A stretch of 64,000 nucleotides of DNA. Origin: Homarus americanus (Eukaryota; Arthropoda; Malacostraca; Decapoda; Nephropidae). The notes beneath the pieces are model-generated. The model worked only from the letters and a program-made list of their open reading frames with translations, did no database searches and was not told where the DNA came from. Positions 44,471 to 57,115 of the stretch are shown here, piece by piece. Position numbers and translations under genes: made by a program. The DNA lies in NCBI RefSeq assembly GCF_018991925.1, contig NW_024732415.1, positions 438,430 through 502,429 on the forward strand. Reading direction: 5' to 3'. Within the stretch, counting starts at the first letter, position 1. Each line of letters opens with the position of its first letter.

Positions 44471-44698
44471 TCACCTCCTCCTGCCCTTTTTACCATCTGC
44501 GTTTTTGTTGTTCTTCTCCTATTACACGCTTCCTCTACCGCATTCCTCACTATGTCCGGGTCGCCTAGATCTGTCAGTCTGTCTGTCTGTCTGTCTCTTT
44601 TCTTTATTGTATTTCCTTCTATGTCTCTCTACTATTTTTTCTTCCCGTTTGATTGATATACTAATGCTGTTGCGAAATATACATTAGATTGTATTAGT

Positions 44699-44800
44699 AG
44701 TGATGATGGTAGTGATGGTAGGTAGTGATGGTGGTAGTGATGGTGGTAGTGATGGTGGTAGTGATGGTGGTAGTGATGATGGTAGTGATGGTGCTAAAAG
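44699..44800. repeat. 12-bp minisatellite GGTAGTGATGGT
   Basis: About eight units, followed by ATCATC repeats at 44867-44910. Confidence 0.85.
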
Positions 44801-45136
44801 TATCGATTGTGGTAGTTGTGGTGGTAGAGCTATATGTATTAGTAATGGTAGTCGTTGTCACTACCACATCATCATCATCACATCATCATCATCAACATCG
44901 TCATCAACATCTCACATTGGTTCATCTTCACCTTGGCACCCTCCTCCCCCCCCACCCTCACCCCACCACACTACCGGAATGACCATCACACGTAATTCTC
45001 CAGCTAGCGCTTCTCTCCGTCACTTTTAATCGTCTCTAATTTCTCCTTTATTTACTCTTTTTCTATTTTTTCCTTCTTTTCATCATCACATTTTCCCTTT
45101 CGTCTTCTTTCTTTCTTTTCTTCTTGACCATTTTAT

Positions 45137-45221
45137 CACCACCACCACACCACCACTACCACCACCACCACCACCACCACCACCACCACCACCACCACCA
45201 CCACCACCACCACCACCACCA
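45137..45221. repeat. (CCA)n microsatellite
   Basis: About 80 bp, mostly perfect. Confidence 0.95.
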
Positions 45222-45534
45222 GGAATAAACACACACACACACAAACAGGTAAGACATGAACAGGTATACAAGCCATCATCATTAACACGTACACAAAGAC
45301 AACTATATAATCTACTACCACTCCCATCAAGACAAACCCCAAAACCATCCTCACGCAAGAATACACACGTCAGTCAAGTCACATCTGGCAGAGTTTAATT
45401 AGCTTAACCCATAATACCTACAGGTGTGAGCGAGGTGTTTTATAGGTCGTGAATCATTAGTTTAATTAACAGGTAGGTTAGGTGATGGTGGATGGTGGTA
45501 GTTGTGGTAAATAATGGTGATAGTTATAGACACC

Positions 45535-46352
45535 ACAAAATCATCACTACACACCCCCACACACCATCACCACCCCCACACACCATCACCACCCCCACAC
45601 ACCATCACCAGCCCCACACACCATCACCAGCCCCACACACCATCACCAGCCCCACACACACCATCACCACCCCACACACCATCTACACCCCAAACACCAT
45701 CACCATCCCCTTTTTCATCACCAGGCCCACACCATCTGTACACACCATCACCAGCCCCACACACCATCACCAGCCCCACACACCATCACCAGCCCCACAC
45801 ACACATCACCACCCCACACACCATCACCACCACACATAATCACCACCACACACAGTACCACCCCACACACCATCACCAGCCCACACACCACATCACCATC
45901 CCCACACACCATCACCACCCCACACACCATCACCACCCCACACCATCACCAGCCCCACAAACCATCACCATCCCCACACACCATCACCACCCCCACACAC
46001 ACGATCCACCACCCCCACACACACATCACCAGTCCACACACCATCACCACCCCCACACACCATCACCATCCCACACACCATCACCATCCCCACACACCAT
46101 CACCACCCCCACCATCACCACCCCCACACCATCACCACCCCCACACACCATCACCATCCCACACCATCACCATCCCCACACCATCACCATCCCCACACCA
46201 TCACCATCCCCACCATCACCATCCCACACCATCACCACCCCACACACCATCCACCAATGATCCCACACACCATCACCACCCCACACACCATCACCATCCC
46301 CACACACCATCACCATCCCCACACACCATCACCATCCCCACACACCATCACC
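45535..46352. repeat. Minisatellite CACACACCATCACCACCCC
   Basis: About 45 imperfect units of 14-19 bp; long His/Pro/Thr frames are artefacts of CA-rich DNA. Confidence 0.9.
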
Positions 46353-46541
46353 CAGACTTATCATGTAATCTAATTCCACAATAAAACTTTCTTAAGCAAC
46401 TATAAGACATGACACTTCCTCACTATCATTAGGCACTTGGCACTATTATCTGCTCTCTCAAGTAGCCTAAACTCCTCACCCCCTCTGGCCTACGATCACA
46501 CGGTCACACAGTTTACACCCCCCCCCTCTCCCCGGTCACGA

Positions 46542-46665
<124 letters not shown>

Positions 46666-46919
46666 AGCGTGTTGTTTTCTGTATGTAGCCCCAGAGACGA
46701 AGTTCAAGAGTGAGAGGTCAAACATACTCAGAGGCTCACAGCTGGAGATAAGACGTTATAATTGGTAATAATTGGGTAATATATTTGGGTTCTTGGATGG
46801 TTCAAAGGTTTAATTTTTACTCTTAGTTTTAATGTAGATGGTGTAATTCATCTCACTGGTTCATTTTAGAGGTGCAATTGTTCGATTCTGATCAGAGGTT
46901 CAGTCTAAGATGTTCCTCG

Positions 46920-47035
46920 TCCACACGCCCATCTCTACACCCACATATCCTTCTTTACACCCACTTCTACACCCACATATCTTTCCTATCACCCTCTACA
47001 CCCACTCCTACACCCACCTACCATCACACCCACAT
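46920..47035. repeat. TACACCCAC-rich minisatellite
   Basis: CTACACCCACATATCYTTC and TACACCCACTYCTACACCCA. Confidence 0.75.
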
Positions 47036-47103
47036 ACCAGGCGCGGCGTCAGCTCAGGGACAACATGATCTCTCTACCACACCCACAACCACCAACCACT
47101 GTG

Positions 47104-47160
47104 ACGGTGATGGTGGTGGTGGTGGTGGTGGTGGTAATGGTACTGATAGTGGTAGGGGTG
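47104..47160. repeat. (GGT)n microsatellite
   Basis: GGTGGTGGTGGTGGTGGTGG. Confidence 0.9.
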
Positions 47161-47194
47161 TTAGGTTATGATGATAGGTGGTGGTAGGCGGTTA

Positions 47195-47430
47195 CAGTAA
47201 TATCAGATGGTGGTAAGTGATAGCATATGTTGGTAAATGGTGGTAGGTATAGGTAAATATTGACAAATGGTGGTAGATGGTGGTAGGTATAGGTAAATAT
47301 TGACCAATGGTGGTAGATGGTGGTAGGTATAGGTAAATATTGACAAATGGTGGTAGATGGTGGTAGGTATAGGTAAATATTGACAAATGGTGGTAGATGG
47401 TGGTAGGTGTTAATAGATGGTGGTAAATGA
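47195..47430. repeat. 40-bp minisatellite
   Basis: About five copies containing GGTAGGTATAGGTAAATATT and GACAAATGGTGGTAGATGGT. Confidence 0.9.
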
Positions 47431-47446
47431 GTGACACCAATAGCAT

Positions 47447-47476
47447 CCTAACCTAACCTAACCTAACGTAACCTTG
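47447..47476 (-). repeat. Interstitial CCTAA run
   Basis: ATCCTAACCTAACCTAACGT. Confidence 0.8.
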
Positions 47477-47650
47477 ACCTTGTGACTAAATATAACACAT
47501 TAAAATGAACTCAACTTACAGACAGACACAACCAACAACAACAACAACAACAGACATAAAAAAGACACCCCCCCACCACCCCAGCCAGCCAGATCGCTAC
47601 GTGCCCCAGGGCTCAGTGCGGGGCATAAAAACGTGGTTATCTAGGGATTA

Positions 47651-47652
<2 letters not shown>

Positions 47653-47686
<34 letters not shown>
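47653..47686. repeat. (GT)n microsatellite
   Basis: About 34 bp. Confidence 0.9.
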
Positions 47687-47687
<1 letters not shown>

Positions 47688-47789
47688 GTGAAGGGTAGAT
47701 TGTGTGTTTGTGTGTTTGTATGTATGTTTATATCTCTGTGTGTACGTGTGTGTGTGCGTATGTGTACATCGACATATGAGTTTTAGACT

Positions 47790-48545
47790 GTCTGTTTATG
47801 TAAGTTTTTCTCTATCATATGTCCCAGTAATTTATGAGCACATGTGTACACCAGTATTTAACTCACATCGGGTGTATGTATAGGGTATGTATGTACGTAT
47901 ACGTTTCTGTATACATAAATACATACATACATTTCTCAGTGATTTACATCGAGTATGTAATTAATTTTTTTCACTAATTACCAAAACAAATGATACTTCT
48001 ATAGTTAAATTAATAAATAAACAAACAGTAATTATATAGTTTAATAAATCAACAAAGGAAAAAATATCTTATTGCTGCTGAATCTTGGGGCAATTTTCCT
48101 GCCAATTAGGTTGTCATCCCACTTTCGTATCTTAAGTGTGGTTGTAAATTAATTCTCTCGTCTCTAATTAGCGGGAGAATTAAATATAGGAACCTTTAAT
48201 AATCTCTGTTGTGACTTGAGAGGAAAAAAATGGTGAGTCCTGAATGCCTTGTTATCATGTAGTTAGATATTTTGTTCTTTTTTTTATATATATATTTTGC
48301 AAAAGATTTTATCAATAGACACTAAGAGAGTTCAGGCTCTCATTTGACCCAACCATGTCAAGTGCTGTTGTTATTGTTGTTGTTGTTGTTTTTGTTGTTG
48401 TTGTTTTTGTTGTATCCATATTTTTCTGGTTAAATAAATTCTTTCAATATTATAATCAGTATCAACTAATATTTTTTTTTACCATGAATTATTAAGGTTA
48501 GGTTTGGTTAGGTCAGATTAGGTCACGTGGTCATAAAATATTAAA
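47790..48545. other. AT-rich unique DNA, no gene seen
   Basis: Includes TTGTTGTTG repeats at 48366-48415 and a short TTAGG-like run at 48495-48525. Confidence 0.5.
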
Positions 48546-48549
48546 ACTG

Positions 48550-48612
48550 ACGTCCCCTGTAGTGAAGATATTAACAGAGATAAACTACTAACCCCTTGTG
48601 TACTGGGTCCCA
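48550..48612 (-). repeat. Dispersed repeat family, copy 3 without array
   Basis: CGTCCCCTGTAGTGAAGAT and CTAACCCCTTGTGTACTGGG both match parts of copy 1 read in reverse, but no 17-bp array is present and spacing differs. Confidence 0.6.
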
Positions 48613-48614
48613 TC

Positions 48615-49200
48615 TCTACGTTTGTCAAATGAGAACTTCAAACCAACATGTAATTTCCTAATACTATGCAAGATCTGATACACGCCATGGCTAGAGTCAC
48701 ACGCTTCGCTGACCAAACACACTGCTACCACCCAAGCATCACATTTCTCTAAGATTCCTGACTTAAGAGGTTAAAATGTACTTATCTGGTTACATTAAAC
48801 TAAAAAACATAGAGAGAGTCTGAGAACAGCATCAAATTTCTACTAAGACTCGACCTTAACTGGATATTCTCACTTAGCAACAGACCAAGATAGGAAAAAA
48901 AAAGTTTCGAAATATTCCCAAAATCCTACCTTAATTTTATCTTCTAATTGATACTAAGTGAATGTAATTAATTATCATTGAGTCTTCATATAATCTAAAG
49001 TTCATTAATTGTATCATACCTTATAGTTAATTAGTCAGGTTGTGTTTTCAGATCTTTATAAGGAAATTTAAATGTACGAATCATTTAGAATCTGTCCATT
49101 AGTTAGTGAAACACACTAAATTGACGATGCCTCCAGGTGAACTAATCTGATACGTCCTCACATCTTCAGTCAAGAGGAAAATTTGGACCTATTAACATTA
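48615..49200. other. Unique AT-rich DNA, no gene seen
   Basis: No array or supported frame. Confidence 0.5.
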
Positions 49201-49213
49201 CAAAGACCTGGAT

Positions 49214-49375
49214 AGTCTACCTACCTGTTCTACCCACCTGTTCTGTCCACCTGTTCCATCCACCTGTTCTACCCACCTGTTCTATCCACCTGTTCTATCC
49301 ACCTGTTCTATCCACCTGTTCTACCCACCTGTTCTACCTGTTCTACCCACCTGTTCTACCTGTTCTACCTGTTTT
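49214..49375. repeat. 13-bp minisatellite CACCTGTTCTACC
   Basis: About twelve units with TATCCAC and shortened variants. Confidence 0.9.
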
Positions 49376-49439
49376 TAGCTACTTCTACCAGACACTTGTA
49401 TCTGTTACCTGTACCTGACATCTGTAAAAGGACACTTGT

Positions 49440-49615
49440 AACATACATTTTTACCAACACATCCGTAAAACACACCTCCACCAGCACACCTGTAAAACAC
49501 ACCTCCACCAACACACCTGTACCACACACCAGCACCAACACACCTCCACCAACACACCTGTACCACACACCAGCACCAACACACCTCCACCAACACACCT
49601 GTACCACACACCTGC
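49440..49615. repeat. Minisatellite ACACACCTCCACCAAC
   Basis: Compound unit with ACACCTGTACCACACACCAG occurs several times. Confidence 0.85.
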
Positions 49616-49743
49616 CCCAGTTAGAGTACAATCATCCTCAACACCCGCCTACACCCGCCTACACCCGCCACCATAATAACACAGTAACAGGGACAGAAAA
49701 ACCTGACTATACATGGAGCAAAAACATGGTAGTTGACCTTGTG

Positions 49744-50140
49744 TAGGTGGGTGTAGGAGGGTGTAGGTGGGTGTAGGAGGGTGTAGGTGGGTGTAGGTGG
49801 GTGTAGGTGGGTGTAGGAGGGTATAGGAGGGTGTAGGAGGGTGTAGGTGGGTGTAGGAGGGTATAGGAGGGTGTAGATGGGTGTAGGTGGGTGTAGGAGG
49901 GTATAGGAGGGTGTAGATGGGTGTAGGGTAGGAGGGTGTAGGAGGGTGTAGGTGTAGTGTATGGGAGGGTATAGGAGGGTGTAGGGTGTAGGTGGGTGTG
50001 GGTGTGGGGTGTAGGAGGGGTGTAGATGGGTGTGGGTGGGTGTGTGGGAGGGGGTGTAGGAGGGTGTAGATGGGTGTAGGTGGGTGTAGGAGGGTGTAGG
50101 TGGGTGTAGGTAGGTGTAGGTAGGTGTAGGTAGGACAGGT
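49744..50140. repeat. 10-bp minisatellite GTGTAGGTGG / GTGTAGGAGG
   Basis: About 39 units with some indels. Confidence 0.95.
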
Positions 50141-50439
50141 ATCTTCCCCTTTCATAATAATAACACCAGGTAATTCATTAAAGGTTCCATAACAAAAGGT
50201 ATTTGCTTACATCATTACCATACAACTCCCTCTCATCACGTAGGCTATGTATGCCAAGACCACAAAAAACAAGACCCAACACACAGGAGGGCCCGCATGT
50301 GTTCCCCTGTGACGGAGGCATTGATATAAAACGGTGTAATCTAAGGCACTTGGCAACTCAGGGCGGTCACGTGACATCCAACTCATAGCATCATAACAAG
50401 AAAGTCCACAAGATGACCCCTCCTCCACACACACACACA

Positions 50440-50930
50440 CACACACCACATTAGGTCATGTTAGGTCATTTTGAGACACTTTGGGTCATCCTAATTCTCG
50501 ATAAGGTTAACTTGGGTTGATATATATCATGCTGGTTTATCCTAGGTCACAGCGAATCATTTGAAGGTCACATTAACCACGAATACTCACATTACTTTTT
50601 GGACTACATAAAACGACACAGCTTCTTTGTTTGGGAAGAATTCAGGATAATGTTTTCACAAATTTACTAAAATACTTCAAAGGCTCCAGTGATCATGTGT
50701 TGGCGTTTAATGAAGTAATCAGGTCTAAAAAAAAGCTGCAGTTATCTCTCTAACAAAAAAATACTAATAAAGATTAATGTGATATCGTGAAACTTAGTCG
50801 TGTCGAAAACCCCCATCTCCTGGAGGTGCCACAGACGAAGGCATGGACGCAATATTATTCTATCTCTTCTACAAATGATTTTACTCACTGGGGATAAGGA
50901 CAGATGGAGCTTTGGAAAGATCAGCTTGAT
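50440..50930. other. Unique DNA, no gene seen
   Basis: Starts with three loose TTAGGTCATKTT units; no supported frame. Confidence 0.5.
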
Positions 50931-51010
50931 GGCCAGTAGGAAGCTTTGAAACGGCCAGTAGGAAGCTTAAGATGGCCAGTAGGAACCTTGAGATGACCAG
51001 TAGGAAGCTC
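50928..51010. repeat. Minisatellite GGCCAGTAGGAAGCTT
   Basis: Four diverged units of about 20 bp. Confidence 0.8.
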
Positions 51011-51095
51011 TCAGTACCACAAGGAGCATTCAGTACTTAGTTGTAAACTCTCTCTACCAATGGTGATTCTTCCTCATCAAGATGGGCTTCCTCCC

Positions 51096-51245
51096 ACTGT
51101 GTTTGTTTGTGAAGCTCTGGAAGCGCTTGAGTGTGTTTGTTTGTGAAGCTCTGGAAGCGCTTGAGTGTGTTTGTTTGTGAAGGTCTGGAAGCGCTTGAGT
51201 GTGTTTGTTTGTGAAGCTCTGGAAGCGTTTGTTTTGAGTGTGTCA
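51096..51245. repeat. 32-bp minisatellite
   Basis: Four copies containing GTGTTTGTTTGTGAAGCTCT and GGAAGCGCTTGA. Confidence 0.95.
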
Positions 51246-51484
51246 TTCTGTTGGCTTTATCAGTGAACCTGGAAGTGTGAACCGCTACAAAATCTCTACC
51301 AATTTACTAGATGCTATGTAATGGATCAAGACTACAGGTAATACATTAAAATGCATTATATACAATACACTATACATATACAAGCCTACTGTAGTAAACC
51401 AACCCAATTGTCCCGTAATTACACAAGCACACACACACGCACACAATTATATAACACATGCAAGTTCACCCACATGATGACTTA

Positions 51485-51489
<5 letters not shown>

Positions 51490-51548
<59 letters not shown>

Positions 51549-51578
51549 TATATACACATGCAAGCTTCCCCACGTGAT

Positions 51579-51625
<47 letters not shown>

Positions 51626-51626
51626 G
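51490..51626. repeat. Two (CA)n tracts with duplicated spacer
   Basis: CA runs at 51490-51546 and 51581-51623; the spacer ACATGCAAGCTTCCCCACGT resembles 51456-51480, so a compound unit is duplicated. Confidence 0.85.
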
Positions 51627-51761
51627 AAGGGTATTCATGATAAGTGTGGAGAAGCAAATTATTTGAAAGTTGGTGACTAGGAGAAAGTTGTGTTTATTAG
51701 GTTGTAAACTTTGCCTCTTGAACTTGGTATTTTTTTATGGTGGAAATTGTCAGGGGATGGC

Positions 51762-51788
51762 GAGACAGACAGACAGACAGACAGACAC
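51762..51788. repeat. (ACAG)n microsatellite
   Basis: Six units. Confidence 0.9.
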
Positions 51789-51917
51789 TGTTGACAGGCG
51801 GCACCATGAGAGGACTAAAGGTACCTATTAAAATATCACATAACTAACTCTCACCTTCTCAAGTCTCACACATTCATAAGTCTTTCCTCACCCGTAAGTC
51901 TGAAGAGAGATAAAACA

Positions 51918-52022
51918 ACTAGATAGGTGAGAGAAAACATCTAGCTAAGTGAGAGAAAACATCTAGCTAGGTGAGAGAAACATCTACCTAAGTAAGAGAA
52001 AACATTTAGGGAGAGAAAACGT
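51918..52022. repeat. Minisatellite GAGAGAAAACATCTAGCTA
   Basis: Four to five units of about 24 bp. Confidence 0.85.
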
Positions 52023-52289
52023 CAATCGAAGGTAGAGTCTCATATGTTATTTTATTTACAATTTTAGGAGAAATTTTAAACTATGGCTCTCTGAGAATCC
52101 ATCTTTATGTCGTAGTTGTATTGAAATAGTAAAATACGTTCAATTATCCCCCATTTAAAGGCTAGTTCCGACTTACGAACATCTGAGAATTCGTTTTTTA
52201 TGTCGTCAGCTCAAGCACATCCAGTTATATGACTCCTGTTGCAGCACCAATTATTGTAGAGGAGAGAAAAATCCCACGTAGGAAACTTT

Positions 52290-52532
52290 CAGGGCCATGA
52301 GGAGTGACTGTGGGCCCCGAGGAGTGATTGAGGGCCCCGGGGAGTGACTGAGGGACCTGAAGAATGACTGAGGGCCATGAGGAGTGATTGAGGGCCCCGG
52401 GAAGTGACTGAGGGCCCTGAGGAGTGACTGACGGCCCCGGCGAGTGACCGGCGTCCCCGAGGAGTGACTGAGGGCCCCGGGGAGTGACCAAGCGCCCCGG
52501 GGAGTGACTGAGGGCCTGGGAGTGACTGGCTT
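52290..52532. repeat. 20-bp minisatellite GAGGAGTGACTGAGGGCCCC
   Basis: About twelve units with GGGGAG, GAAG and GGCGAG variants. Confidence 0.95.
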
Positions 52533-52559
52533 AGACACTAATAATATATTACTCACTCC

Positions 52560-53085
52560 TCCGGTACATCACATTCGTTTCACTTAATTTATGAAAGAAT
52601 AAACTCTAACTATTCCTCACTTATAGCCACCAAGATATATAAAGACATATTCATATATATATAATATCAGCTACTGGGCTGCCCTTGGGGAACCTTAACT
52701 CAAGAGAGAAACAACCACAGTAAACACAACATCTAAAGTCGACATTCAACCTCTTTGTTTACTTAAGAACTCCACAAAACATCGACTTCAGTATCAGTGT
52801 TGTGAGATACGAGACATGAGGACTTGAATGGCTATAAACTAAGATCCTTTTTATGGCTGTATATTATCGTAAAGTTATTTGAAGTCTATTTAAATTTCAA
52901 TTAAGTCTCTTCATCTTAGGAACTAGTATTTAGAAGATCAATATAAGTTCTGAGTGAGTTATTGGGGTGAGATGTTATGGTTGTCGGGGTGAGGGTGAAT
53001 GGTGGTTGATGAAGCTGTTGTCTTGATGTTTTGATTTGAGGTATTTGTTGTTTTCCTTGAATTGTTTATTATTTTGTGTTTATGA
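52560..53085. other. Unique DNA, no gene seen
   Basis: No array or supported frame. Confidence 0.5.
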
Positions 53086-53088
53086 TCT

Positions 53089-53187
53089 CTACTACTACTA
53101 CGACTACTACTACTACTACTACTACGACTACTACTACTACTACTACTACGACTACTACTACTACTACGACTACTACTACTACTACTA
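53089..53187. repeat. (TAC)n with CGAC interruptions
   Basis: CTACTACTACTACTACGACT repeated. Confidence 0.95.
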
Positions 53188-53204
53188 TTTACTACACCTA
53201 CCAA

Positions 53205-53345
53205 CCCCCACTGCCACCTACCATTCCCCACGAGCACCTACCAGCACCACGACCTCCCCCACTGCCACCTACCATTCCCCACGAGCACCTACCAGCACCA
53301 CGACCTCCCCCACTACCACCTACCAGCATCACCACCCCTATTAAC
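53205..53345. repeat. 54-bp duplication with CACCTACCAGCACCACGACC
   Basis: CCCACTGCCACCTACCATTC and following sequence occurs twice, then decays. Confidence 0.85.
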
Positions 53346-53399
53346 CACCCCACTACCACCACTAAGTCGCTGCCGCTGCCACAAGGACGTCTCTGACTC

Positions 53400-53600
53400 C
53401 CTGTGGTGGTGGTGAAGGTGAGAACACCCCAGGTAGACTGAGTGATGGTGGTGGTAGTAGTGATGGCGGTGGTGATGATGGTGGTGGTAATGGTAGGAGT
53501 GGTGGTAGTGAGGTGATGATGGTAATGGTGGTAATAATGGTAATGGAGTAGTAATGGTGATCATGGTGATAGTGGTAGTGGTGGTAGTAGTAATGGCGCC
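53400..53600. repeat. GGT/GAT/AAT triplet-rich tract
   Basis: TGGTGGTGGTAGTAGTGATG and variants over 200 bp. Confidence 0.8.
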
Positions 53601-53937
53601 CACGAACCAGAACTCAAGACTCCAAGCAGGCAACACTTCATGGTTCACAAATACATTGTCTTAGGCGTGTAGTCCCATCTTAATGAAGGCAATGGTGTCT
53701 AGTTACGTCAGAGAGGGAGGGACTTAAATAATATACCTTTGAGAATCTACCTTTGTCTTACGAGATTATTTACTTTCTTTTATGGGAATTAGTTGATTTA
53801 GTTACGAGGATTTTTCAACTTACGTGTCTCTGAGAATCTGTCTTGTGTATATGGTTAAAGATTCTTAGCTTATTGTCGTTTTTGCTTCACTGGTTTGGGT
53901 TAAAAAAAATATTCGACCAAGGTGATTTTGAGACCTG

Positions 53938-54115
53938 TGGGGCGAACGAGTGGGGTGGATGAGTGAAGTGGATGGGTGGGATGGATGAGTGGGGTGGACG
54001 AGTGGGATGGACGAGTGGGGTGGATGGGTGGGATGGATGAGTGGGGTGGACGAGTGGGGTGGATGGGTGGGGTGGACGAGTGGGGTGGACGAGTGGTGAC
54101 GGACGAGTGACGAAA
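53938..54115. repeat. Minisatellite GAGTGGGGTGGACGAGTGGG
   Basis: About 16 units of 11 bp (GGGTGGACGAGT and GGATGGATGAGT types). Confidence 0.9.
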
Positions 54116-54242
54116 GACAAGTGGTGGCCTGACGAGTGGCGACAAAGGACCTCATTACAATTATCATCATGCAGGGGTTGTGACCGACTCCTCCAGTCTG
54201 CCTGCCAGGGAGTCGCCAACCACTATTCCACCCTTGTCAAGG

Positions 54243-54345
54243 TCTCTACCACACCACCACTACCACACAACCACACCACCACTACCACACCACCACTAAC
54301 CACACCAACACCACTAATACCCCCTACCACAAGCACTCACGACCA
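54243..54345. repeat. CACCACTACCACAC repeat
   Basis: Five or so units. Confidence 0.8.
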
Positions 54346-54486
54346 CACCATTAATTAACCACCTGTATAAACCTAAATCAAGAACAAACCTTAACAACTA
54401 AAACCCAACAACAACAAGCAGGAAACCAAAACACGTTCCATACTCGTTATATACTTGGAAAACACTGTGGATTATACTATACGCGT

Positions 54487-54563
54487 TCCTTCCTCGATGT
54501 GGATTCGAACCCATGACCAATAGAATGCCAAGACTAATATGATAACCACTCCTCCACACGCAA
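54487..54563 (-). mobile_element. tRNA-derived SINE-like head or tRNA pseudogene
   Basis: On the minus strand, GTGGAGGAGTGGTTATCAT is followed about 35 nt later by a perfect B box GGGTTCGAATCC. The anticodon stem is mismatched, so a working tRNA is unlikely. Confidence 0.5.
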
Positions 54564-54659
54564 GTCTTCAATTACTACCTTCTGAAGACAGGTAAACGGT
54601 GTAAGGGAAATCCCCCCAGATAGTTCTTGCTCGTCTAGGAGTTGAGGTGTCGAGGTGTC

Positions 54660-54880
54660 TGTCTCCTGCCTTATAGTACGACCCTGTGATTCGAGAACGA
54701 TCTATACGACCCCATATGACCCAAACACGATCTTATCACGACCCTACGACCTTATCATGACCCTATCACGACCCTATTACGACCCCATATGACCCAAACA
54801 CGATCTTTTCACGATCCTACGACCACATCACGACTACATCACGAACCTCATCATGACCCTATCACGACCCCAAAACTCCA
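54660..54880. repeat. Repeat of ACGACCCTATC / CACGATCTT
   Basis: Degenerate 10-12 bp units, with CCCATATGACCCAAACACGA duplicated. Confidence 0.8.
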
Positions 54881-54887
54881 TCACAAT

Positions 54888-54889
<2 letters not shown>

Positions 54890-54929
<40 letters not shown>
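54890..54929. repeat. (CA)n microsatellite
   Basis: About 38 bp. Confidence 0.95.
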
Positions 54930-55059
54930 CATCACCCGGGTATAAGAGGAACCACTACAGGAAGAGTGTCGCCTCACGGTGGTGGTAAAATGTGGACTTG
55001 AACTTTTCATGGCGTTCAGTTTTTCTTACGTTGAGGATAGCGCCAATAAGCCACCAGTA

Positions 55060-55130
55060 CCGTGTGTGTGTGCGTGTGCGTGTGAGTGTTGTGCGTGTGA
55101 GTGTGTGTGTGTGTGTGTGTGAGTGTGTTG
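55060..55130. repeat. (GT)n compound microsatellite
   Basis: GTGTGTGTGCGTGTGCGTGT and following. Confidence 0.85.
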
Positions 55131-55139
55131 CATTGAAGG

Positions 55140-55295
55140 AGGTGCTGGTGGTGTGGTGGTAGTGGTAGTAGTGGTGATGGTGACAGTAATGATGGTGGTG
55201 GTGGTGGTGGTAGTAATGATGGTGGTGATAGTGGTGGTGGTAGTAGTAATAATGGTGGTGATAGTGGTGGTGGTAATAGTGGTGGTGATGACGTC
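55140..55295. repeat. GGT/AGT/GAT triplet repeat
   Basis: GTGGTGGTGGTGGTAGTAAT; a perfect CRE TGACGTCA ends the tract at 55288-55295. Confidence 0.85.
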
Positions 55296-55489
55296 ATTAG
55301 ATGTTGGGACGCCTGTATAATCATTCACAAGTGTTGGAGTCGTGTAACTCAGCAAGGAGGAGGAGGTACTGTGTGTGTGTGTGTGTGTGTGAGTATCATA
55401 CACCACTGCTGACTTGTGTACATGGCTTCCTGGATGTGTGTAACCGGAGAGTGTAGTCGTGTGTGTGTGTGTGGCCTAAGCCTTTACTT

Positions 55490-56275
55490 ACACAGTTTCA
55501 ACATCGTCTATACCTTCTCTCTATAATCTATACACTATATAAAACACTATATTAGCCATCTCTATTTGTATTAATGATAATCTTACACTCTATCAACAAT
55601 TATACTCCTGATATCATAATTTGCATTTACATACAATTTACAGATTATTCCGTTATTCACCTTACTACTGTATATAAGTCGGCTATAATTCCACAGTGTT
55701 TAAATTTGTATAAAATTACATATTTACGTTTCTATACATATCATACGTAAATTTGATTAACAAAGAAGAAAATATCAAATGTTTTTTATTGTTAATATCA
55801 CCGTGAATTTTGATCTTATTTTCCAACTGACATATCGTTAGTTTCTCTAAAAAAAATCCACCCGAACTTTATACTTGACTTCCTACTTATTAAAAACCAC
55901 ATAACTCCTTAAATAACTTACTAATACCTTTATAAAATTTACTATTATCTTTCCAAACTCCAGATCAACGTTTAAAATCAATATTACCCCCAAAAATGTA
56001 ATTCTGACTTCATCTTTCCGTCTGTAAACAAAGGTTCCAATAATGCACGTTGATTTCCTGCGTATAAATGATCACAATGTTGAATCTGTACCCCGTCACC
56101 AGGGAGAGGAAGTGACCTATTGGTTAGAGCATCAATTGGTGAAAGGTCAAAGGTGAAGGTCAAAGAGTCTGACAAATAAAATGTTTTGTTTATTCGTAGA
56201 CGAGTATTGTTGTCATAGTAACCAAAGCTTAATGGGGCACTGAAAATAAGCTTTATACATTAACTATGCTTTATA
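55490..56275. other. AT-rich unique DNA, no gene seen
   Basis: Weak tRNA-like A-box motif near 56115 (see rejected items); otherwise nothing. Confidence 0.5.
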
Positions 56276-56279
56276 AATG

Positions 56280-56450
56280 AATTAAGCTTTTATACATTAC
56301 CCAAGCATCATACATTACCAAGCTTCCTACATTCATTACCCAAGCTTTATGCAATACCAAGTCTTATACATTAACCAAGCTTTACACATTAATCAAGCTC
56401 CATACATCATCAAGCTTTATACATCCCTAAGCTTTACCCAAGCTTCATAC
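56280..56450. repeat. Degenerate minisatellite CAAGCTTTATACATTA
   Basis: About ten units of 14-24 bp. Confidence 0.8.
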
Positions 56451-56555
56451 CACGTGACCTGGTAACAATATGACCTGGTGACAGAGAGAAGGTGTTAAGA
56501 CCTGTATCCCAGGAGGTCGACGACCCGAGACCTGTGTGTATACTAACGATGTTTA

Positions 56556-56684
56556 GTAGGTTAGGTTAGGTGAGGTTAGGTTAGGTTAGGTTAGGTTAGG
56601 CTAGGTGGGGTTAGGTTAGGTTAGGCTAGGTGGGGTTAGGTTAGGTTAGGCTAGGTGAGGTTAGGTTAGGTTAGGTTAGGTTTA
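56556..56684 (+). repeat. Longest interstitial TTAGG run in the window
   Basis: About 25 units of TTAGG with GTGAGG, CTAGG and GTGGGG variants. Confidence 0.9.
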
Positions 56685-56699
56685 CACAAAGAAAAATGA

Positions 56700-57115
56700 A
56701 GTTATACTTGTTGCCAGGAAGGAACAATAAGCTCCTTGTTTAGTTAGTTCCTTGTTACTTCAGCGGGTCACTTATTTTTTTGGGTGTGTGTGTGTGTTCC
56801 TCATTCCCACTTCCTCCCCTTCACCTACACCACCACTATAACCCCTTCACAGTTACCCTATTCCATCATACTAAATAGGGATAATTGTGATGAGGTGAGA
56901 TTGGTGCCTATTATAATCAGGATTCATCACCATTAACACTAATCAGATATATTAGGAATGCCCCCAATCCTTCTAGTTAAATCAAATAAGATTGGAAAAG
57001 ATTAGAAATAGGATGAAATCAGATCAGGTCTCGTCGTGATTGGACACTCAATCATTCACACAAGGTTAATCTAACCAATCACCAGCAAGTCACTACTCTA
57101 ATACGTTACCTGTAG
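56700..57115. other. Unique DNA, no gene seen
   Basis: Short GT run at 56784-56796; nothing coding. Confidence 0.5.

Noticed and set aside
45514..46260. 248-codon His/Pro/Thr frame
   Set aside because: CA-rich minisatellite with few possible stops; frames in the same strand overlap.
56095..56165. tRNA-like motif TGACCTATTGGTTAGAGCATC
   Set aside because: The A box is fair but no acceptable B box or stems follow.
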